Source of the DNA: Cyanobium sp. CH-040
Lineage (GTDB): Bacteria > Cyanobacteriota > Cyanobacteriia > PCC-6307 > Cyanobiaceae
Length of the DNA: 34,580 nucleotides
Direction of reading: 5' to 3'
Assembly (NCBI RefSeq): GCF_024346135.1
Contig: NZ_JAGQCJ010000020.1
Location: forward strand, 1-34,580
Below, in pieces: positions 31,482-34,580 of the stretch. The position numbers and the translations under genes were made by a program. The stretch's first letter is position 1; every line of letters starts with the position of its first letter. Under the pieces are notes generated by a model that was given only the letters and a program-made list of their open reading frames with translations, had not been told where the DNA came from and did not search any database.

Positions 31482-32951
31482 TCAGAACTTGAAGGTGGTC
31501 TTGAGGAGACCGCCGAAGGTGTCGTCGACACCGGAGTTCTCGAGCCAGAAGAAGGCGGGGGTCACGCTGATGTTGTCGGTGACCTGCCACTTGTACCAGA
31601 GCTCAACGCCCAGGTTCTCCTGGCCGCTGCCACCGCTGTTGCTGTCAACCCAGAGGCTGGCGGTGCAGATGGCTCGGGCACAGTTGCCACGGCCGACCTG
31701 GCCCACACTGCCGATGGCGGCGCCGAGGGCGTTGCCCTGCATGAAGGCGTCAGCCCACTGCAGGCCCACCATCCAGCTCCAGGCTTCATCCACGGGCCCG
31801 CTGCTGACATCGGAGTAACCGAAGCCAGCGCTGATCGAGGGAGCCCAGGCAGCGGTGAAGGGCGACCAGTAGGCGCTCAGACCGATGTTGTTGCTCTCAC
31901 TCAGGCCGAGGAAGTCGAAGTCGGCGTAGGTGTAGGCGAAGGCCGCACCCCAGTTCTCGCCGGCATAGCCCACCTGAGCGGTGACGGTGAAGTCTTCACC
32001 AGCGCCGATCGAGGAGTTCGAGGCGGCACCGCCGCCCTGGCCGTCGAAGGAGACGTAGTTGAGGCTGGCATTGAAGCCACCCTCAGGGGCCTTGTACATG
32101 ATGCCGACACCGGCACCCAGGTTCAGGTTGTAGGCGGCCTGCGCACCGGCGTAGGTGAACAGGTCGAGGATGGTGTCAGCCGGATAGGCGGTGGGCCACA
32201 TGGCGAGCATGTCGTCCTGCCGCACCTTGGCACCCACGGTGGCGGTCCAGGCCTCGCCGATGGGGAACTGGTAGAAGAGACGGTTGATCTCGACGGAATC
32301 AGCACCGGAAGCGCCCTCGAAGGCGACTTCCATCAGGGTGTTGCCGTTGCCGAACACCGAATCACCGAAGTTGCCGGCCCGCAGGGTGGTGCGCAGCAGG
32401 TCCTTGCCGGTGAAGCTGGTGTCGAAGTTCAGGCGAACGTCGTAGTTCACCGTGACTTCCTGGCCGAAGCCGGTGTTGCCGGCGCCGCCCACCACCATGG
32501 TGGCGATACCGTTCAGCTTGGTGGTGGTGGAGAACTGGTTGGCCTCCAGCTCACCCACCTTGGCCTCGAGGCCGTCGACGCGGCCCTTGAGCACGGCCAG
32601 TTCCTTCTCGAACTCGGCCATCAGGCGCTTGAGCTCGTCGGTCACCTCGGTGACGCGGTCGAGACAGGCATTCAGGAGAGCGGCCGCCTCGAAGCGGGTC
32701 ATGGCCCGCTGGCCCTTGTAGGTGCCGTCGGGGTAGCCGGCCACGCAGCCGTAGCGCTCGATCAGGTTGGAGAGCGCCTGGTAGGCCCAGTCGGTGGGCC
32801 GCACGTCGGAGAACTGGGAGATGCTGGTGACTTGCTCCTCGGAGGCGTACTGGTTGACGCCGTCCAGGTTGACCTCAGCAGCGGTAGCGGCCATGGGGGC
32901 CAGCAGACCGAGCGCCGCGGGAGCAACCAGCAGTTGCTGGAAGAGTTTCAT
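31482..32951 (-). CDS. SLH-domain porin (Som / iron uptake porin type)
   Basis: A 489-residue outer membrane protein. A signal peptide (LLVAPAALGLLAPMAATAAE) is followed by an SLH domain (about 45-100: DWAYQALSNLIERYGCVAGY and FEAAALLNACLDR). Next comes a coiled-coil spacer (EVTDELKRLMAEFEKELAVL) and then an OprB-like beta-barrel ending in Phe (KTTFKF), as expected for BAM-assembled porins. The SLH domain anchors the barrel to cell-wall polymers. This family is the major porin of picocyanobacteria (SomA/SomB) and overlaps the proteins annotated as iron uptake porins; whether this one passes iron is open. The start is the ATG at 32951 with GAGGA 7 nt before it. The RBS carries a 9-nt match to the complement of Yfr1 sRNA. 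An intrinsic terminator is at 31348-31373. Confidence 0.95.
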   Translation of the reverse strand: MKLFQQLLVAPAALGLLAPMAATAAEVNLDGVNQYASEEQVTSISQFSDVRPTDWAYQALSNLIERYGCVAGYPDGTYKGQRAMTRFEAAALLNACLDRVTEVTDELKRLMAEFEKELAVLKGRVDGLEAKVGELEANQFSTTTKLNGIATMVVGGAGNTGFGQEVTVNYDVRLNFDTSFTGKDLLRTTLRAGNFGDSVFGNGNTLMEVAFEGASGADSVEINRLFYQFPIGEAWTATVGAKVRQDDMLAMWPTAYPADTILDLFTYAGAQAAYNLNLGAGVGIMYKAPEGGFNASLNYVSFDGQGGGAASNSSIGAGEDFTVTAQVGYAGENWGAAFAYTYADFDFLGLSESNNIGLSAYWSPFTAAWAPSISAGFGYSDVSSGPVDEAWSWMVGLQWADAFMQGNALGAAIGSVGQVGRGNCARAICTASLWVDSNSGGSGQENLGVELWYKWQVTDNISVTPAFFWLENSGVDDTFGGLLKTTFKF

Positions 32952-32958
32952 GGAGTGT

Positions 32959-32967
32959 TCCTCACAC
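32959..32967 (-). promoter_or_regulatory. porin RBS with complement to the Yfr1 sRNA motif
   Basis: The mRNA reads GUGUGAGGA here, the exact complement of UCCUCACAC, the core of the unpaired conserved motif of the cyanobacterial sRNA Yfr1. The site includes the Shine-Dalgarno (GAGGA) and lies 7 nt before the porin ATG, so pairing would block translation. Yfr1 is known from work in Prochlorococcus to repress porin mRNAs; its gene is not in this window. Confidence 0.65.
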
Positions 32968-32971
32968 AGAA

Positions 32972-32984
32972 GGCGCAATGCGCC
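32972..32984. promoter_or_regulatory. inverted repeat in the porin leader
   Basis: GGCGCA-A-TGCGCC is a 6-bp perfect inverted repeat just upstream of the RBS. It could be an operator or an RNA structure; CACA-G-TGTG at 32988-32996 is a second, smaller palindrome next to it. Confidence 0.3.
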
Positions 32985-33099
32985 GACCACAGTGTGCGGC
33001 CTTGCCCCGCTGGTCACCACCCCCCCTGTGACAGAGAGCACAATGACCCCTGGCGGGTGCCCCCTGATTGGGGTTGGAAGGGTGTGGTTGGAAAACGAT

Positions 33100-33132
33100 G
33101 CCCCCGGCGTCCCTGAACGGGGCACCGGGGGC
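33100..33132 (-). terminator. strong hairpin upstream of the porin (terminator or attenuator)
   Basis: GCCCCCGG and CCGGGGGC form a perfect 8-bp GC stem; inside it, CCC and GGG can add three more pairs. On the minus strand it is followed by ATCGTTTTCC, a weak T tract. It lies between the 17-codon frame at 33189-33242 and the porin. The only minus-strand TANNNT box seen upstream of it is at 33349-33354. Confidence 0.5.
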
Positions 33133-33188
33133 TCTCGCCGGGTCCGCATGGGCCGCGGAACCGTTTGATCAGGGTTCAGGCGCCGTAA

Positions 33189-33242
33189 TCAGCCGGCGTT
33201 CTCCGCGATCAGCAGACCCTTGGTGAAACAACTGGAACTCAC
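33189..33242 (-). CDS. candidate 17-codon small ORF with strong RBS
   Basis: On the minus strand GTG starts MSSSCFTKGLLIAENAG and stops with TGA. The start is preceded by GGAGGAGGTGCCC, a tandem Shine-Dalgarno with 8-nt (first GGAGG) or 4-nt (GGAGGT) spacing, far better than most starts in the window, which lack a clear SD. The peptide has no membrane segment, and I recognise no family. A TAGGAT -10 candidate lies about 110 nt upstream and a strong hairpin about 57 nt downstream. It could be a leader peptide of the porin, a small protein gene, or a chance frame in a regulatory RNA. Confidence 0.42.
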   Translation of the reverse strand: MSSSCFTKGLLIAENAG

Positions 33243-33348
33243 GGGCACCTCCTCCGTTGGGGATAGGGTCAGCCGGCGACGCGTTCGGCGGCGGCCCGGA
33301 ACGGGGTTCCTGAGGCCCCAGCCACGCCACTGCTGACAGGACCCCGGG

Positions 33349-33354
33349 ATCCTA
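33349..33354 (-). promoter_or_regulatory. candidate -10 box for the sORF and perhaps the porin
   Basis: TAGGAT on the minus strand. No TA dinucleotide occurs between 32952 and 33184, so no TANNNT box lies close to the porin. Either the porin uses a non-canonical promoter or its transcript starts near here with a leader of almost 400 nt. Confidence 0.4.
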
Positions 33355-33428
33355 GGGCTGTCGAAATCCCGCGCGCGAGCTGCAGCCCGGGCACCGGCGA
33401 CGCCGCCGGAGGGCAGAAGGGCGATGCC

Positions 33429-33434
33429 TAGGGT
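33429..33434 (+). promoter_or_regulatory. candidate -10 box of the hydroxylase-like gene
   Basis: TAGGGT on the plus strand, 35 nt upstream of the ATG at 33470. Confidence 0.4.
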
Positions 33435-33469
33435 CGGGCCTGCGCTGAGCGGGTCGTCCGCAGCATCCG

Positions 33470-34279
33470 ATGGCCGACCCCCACCGGCTCCAGCACCTGA
33501 GCTCATCCCATCCGCGCCGGCGGCACTGGACCTTTCCGGCGCGATCAGTCAAGGCCCGGCTGCGCCGGGCGATCCATGGCGGCCTGGAGCAGCTGCTCTG
33601 CTGGTTTTCGGTGCATCCCGACCGTCCGGTGTACGCCGTGGACCGGTTCCCCTGGATCGAGCGGGTCGAGGCCGACTGGCGGCGGGTGCGCGGGGAGCTC
33701 GACGCCCTGATGGAGCACCGCGCGGCCATGCCCAACTTTCAGGACATCCTGCGGGAGGTGAGCAGCATCCAGAAGGACGACGACTGGAAGACGTTCTTTC
33801 TCAAGGGGGTGGGCATGGACTGCAGCGAGAACGCCCGCCGCTGCCCGGAGACCATGGGGGTGCTGGCCGCCATCCCCGGCTGCACCACCGCCTTCTTCTC
33901 GATCCTCTCCCCCCACAAGCACATCCCGCCCCACCGGGGAGCCTGGGCGGGGGTGCTGCGCCTGCACCTGGCCCTGGTGGTGCCGGAACCGGCCGAGCAT
34001 TGCCGGATCCGGATCGCCGATGAAGTCCACACCTGGCGGGAGGGGCGTTGTCTGGTGTTCGACGACACCTACAACCACCAGGTGTGGAACGACACGGACG
34101 GCTACCGGGTGGTGCTGTTCGTGGATTTCGAGCGGCCGCTGCACTGGCCGCTCTCGACCCTGAACCACTGGCTGCTCAACCTCGCCGGGCTGGCACCCTT
34201 TCTGCGCGAAGCCAACGCCCGTCAGCAGGCCGCCGAGCGCTCGTTCTGGGGCCGGGTCGCCGGCATCAGCCCGTCCTGA
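33470..34279 (+). CDS. aspartyl/asparaginyl beta-hydroxylase-like protein
   Basis: A 269-residue protein of the Fe(II)/2-oxoglutarate oxygenase family AspH/LpxO. The core has SPHKHIPPHRGAW (first iron His at 155), RLHLALVVP, and FDDTYNHQVWN (second iron His at 203) followed by the 2-oxoglutarate-binding Arg213 in GYRVVLFVDFERP. AspH-type enzymes use two His ligands without the acidic residue, which fits. Bacterial relatives hydroxylate lipid A acyl chains or other targets; cyanobacteria often lack typical lipid A, so the substrate is open. The first 45 residues are basic, and the C-terminus has a hydrophobic patch (NHWLLNLAGLAPFL). Confidence 0.9.
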   Translation: MADPHRLQHLSSSHPRRRHWTFPARSVKARLRRAIHGGLEQLLCWFSVHPDRPVYAVDRFPWIERVEADWRRVRGELDALMEHRAAMPNFQDILREVSSIQKDDDWKTFFLKGVGMDCSENARRCPETMGVLAAIPGCTTAFFSILSPHKHIPPHRGAWAGVLRLHLALVVPEPAEHCRIRIADEVHTWREGRCLVFDDTYNHQVWNDTDGYRVVLFVDFERPLHWPLSTLNHWLLNLAGLAPFLREANARQQAAERSFWGRVAGISPS

Positions 34280-34367
34280 TCGCGCCTGCCGGTGCCGGCA
34301 GGCGGACGGCTGCGCCGGAAGGCGGAGCGAGGGGAGGAAGAAAGATGTTCTTCGCGTGGAAGCTGTG

Positions 34368-34392
34368 AAAAAAGCGCCCCATGAGGGGCGCT
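34368..34392 (-). terminator. intrinsic terminator of psbD
   Basis: On the minus strand AGCGCCCC-TCAT-GGGGCGCT (34392-34373) forms an 8-bp stem with a 4-nt loop, followed by a run of T (34373-34368). It lies 37 nt past the psbD stop. Confidence 0.88.
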
Positions 34393-34428
34393 GGAAAGGA
34401 CGGAAACACCGTCGGATGTTGCCTCGTA

Positions 34429-34580
<152 letters not shown>

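Larger units (their letters stand above)
33243..33469. other. intergenic region with divergent promoters
   Basis: No conventional gene is seen. The stretch holds the SD of the 17-codon frame (33246-33255), a minus-strand TAGGAT (33349-33354) and a plus-strand TAGGGT (33429-33434) for the hydroxylase-like gene. A second plus-strand TAGGGT at 33264-33269 has no fitting gene start and shows that this motif also occurs by chance. Confidence 0.5.

Noticed and set aside
33013-33032. GTCAC-N10-GTGAC as a CRP or NtcA site
   Set aside because: The half-sites are in the reverse order of a CRP site (TGTGA-N6-TCACA) and do not fit NtcA GTA-N8-TAC.
31326-33116. 596-codon plus-strand frame opposite the porin
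   Set aside because: It is the antisense shadow of the porin; the composition (Val/Gly/His/Glu-rich, no domain) is typical of such shadows in GC-rich DNA.
33264-33269. Plus-strand TAGGGT as a second promoter of the hydroxylase-like gene
   Set aside because: It is about 200 nt upstream of the start and a better placed TAGGGT exists at 33429-33434; probably chance.
33100-33354. The transcript region upstream of the porin as Yfr1 itself
   Set aside because: It contains no ACTCCTCACAC motif on the minus strand; the only TCCTCACAC I noticed is on the strand opposite the porin RBS, as a target site.

Overview
The window looks like chromosomal DNA of a high-GC unicellular cyanobacterium, most likely of the Cyanobium / freshwater-to-coastal Synechococcus group. 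The evidence is gene content: psbU, psbD, ndhO, a probable petL, zeta-carotene desaturase, a Som-type SLH-domain porin, and several families found mainly in cyanobacteria (DUF3120, DUF751/Ycf33-like, CRR7, DUF4346, PDZ plus DUF512, TIGR03492-type LpxB-like). At least ten GCGATCGC (HIP1) octamers are also present. There is no sign of a prophage, insertion sequence, CRISPR array, rRNA or tRNA. This is core genome, packed tightly, with many overlapping or nearly touching genes.

Layout. 1-206: no gene, only a possible 3' hairpin. 207-6615 (minus): a five-gene cluster read uppP, PDZ/radical-SAM DUF512 protein, TolC-like outer-membrane factor, PucC-like MFS protein, inositol-monophosphatase-family enzyme. 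6725-9723 (plus): DUF3120 membrane protein, psbU with a clear terminator, nadB. 9750-10673 (minus): VKOR-thioredoxin fusion, divergent from rimO (10765-12204). A 30-residue probable petL (12191-12283, minus) overlaps the end of rimO. 12428-14080: B12-binding radical SAM protein, facing DUF4346 and FemAB-like genes on the minus strand. 15689-16150: small exported protein. 16096-17851 (minus): a two-domain 6-pyruvoyl-tetrahydropterin-synthase-like protein followed by a RibD_C/DHFR-fold reductase. 17912-18538: aroK. 18572-19600 (minus): CRR7 and a GST. 19651-24081 (plus): DUF751, rbfA, GH3, GT2-TPR and hemD. 24065-26635 (minus): crtQ/zds, SRPBCC protein, PilP/GspC-like lipoprotein. 26745-29197 (plus): IscA-like, TPR, LpxB-like, small membrane protein. 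29154-30089 (minus): TIGR01777 epimerase. 30214-30498: ndhO. 30529-31239 (minus): J-domain protein. 31482-32951 (minus): porin. 33470-34279 (plus): aspartyl/asparaginyl beta-hydroxylase-like. 34429 to the edge (minus): the C-terminal end of psbD.

The themes are photosynthetic electron transport and its assembly (psbU, psbD, petL, ndhO, CRR7, PucC-like), pigment, tetrapyrrole and pterin metabolism (crtQ, hemD, PTPS-like), cell envelope (uppP, TolC, porin, LpxB-like, FemAB-like, GH3) and Fe-S or radical-SAM chemistry (rimO, IscA-like, two other radical SAM proteins).

Most interesting signals. (1) The porin ribosome-binding site contains a perfect 9-nt complement of the conserved Yfr1 sRNA motif. 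(2) Upstream of the porin lies a 17-codon reading frame with a strong Shine-Dalgarno and a following hairpin, which could be a leader-peptide/attenuator or a separate small gene. (3) The first domain of the PTPS-like protein has Tyr where the catalytic His should be. (4) The starts of rimO and the GT2 gene are tandemly duplicated, giving 5-6 codon mini-ORFs that end in ATGA overlaps with the next start. (5) psbD appears to stand alone without psbC. Starts, promoters and terminators were read by eye. Promoter calls rest on a TANNNT -10 pattern only and are tentative.
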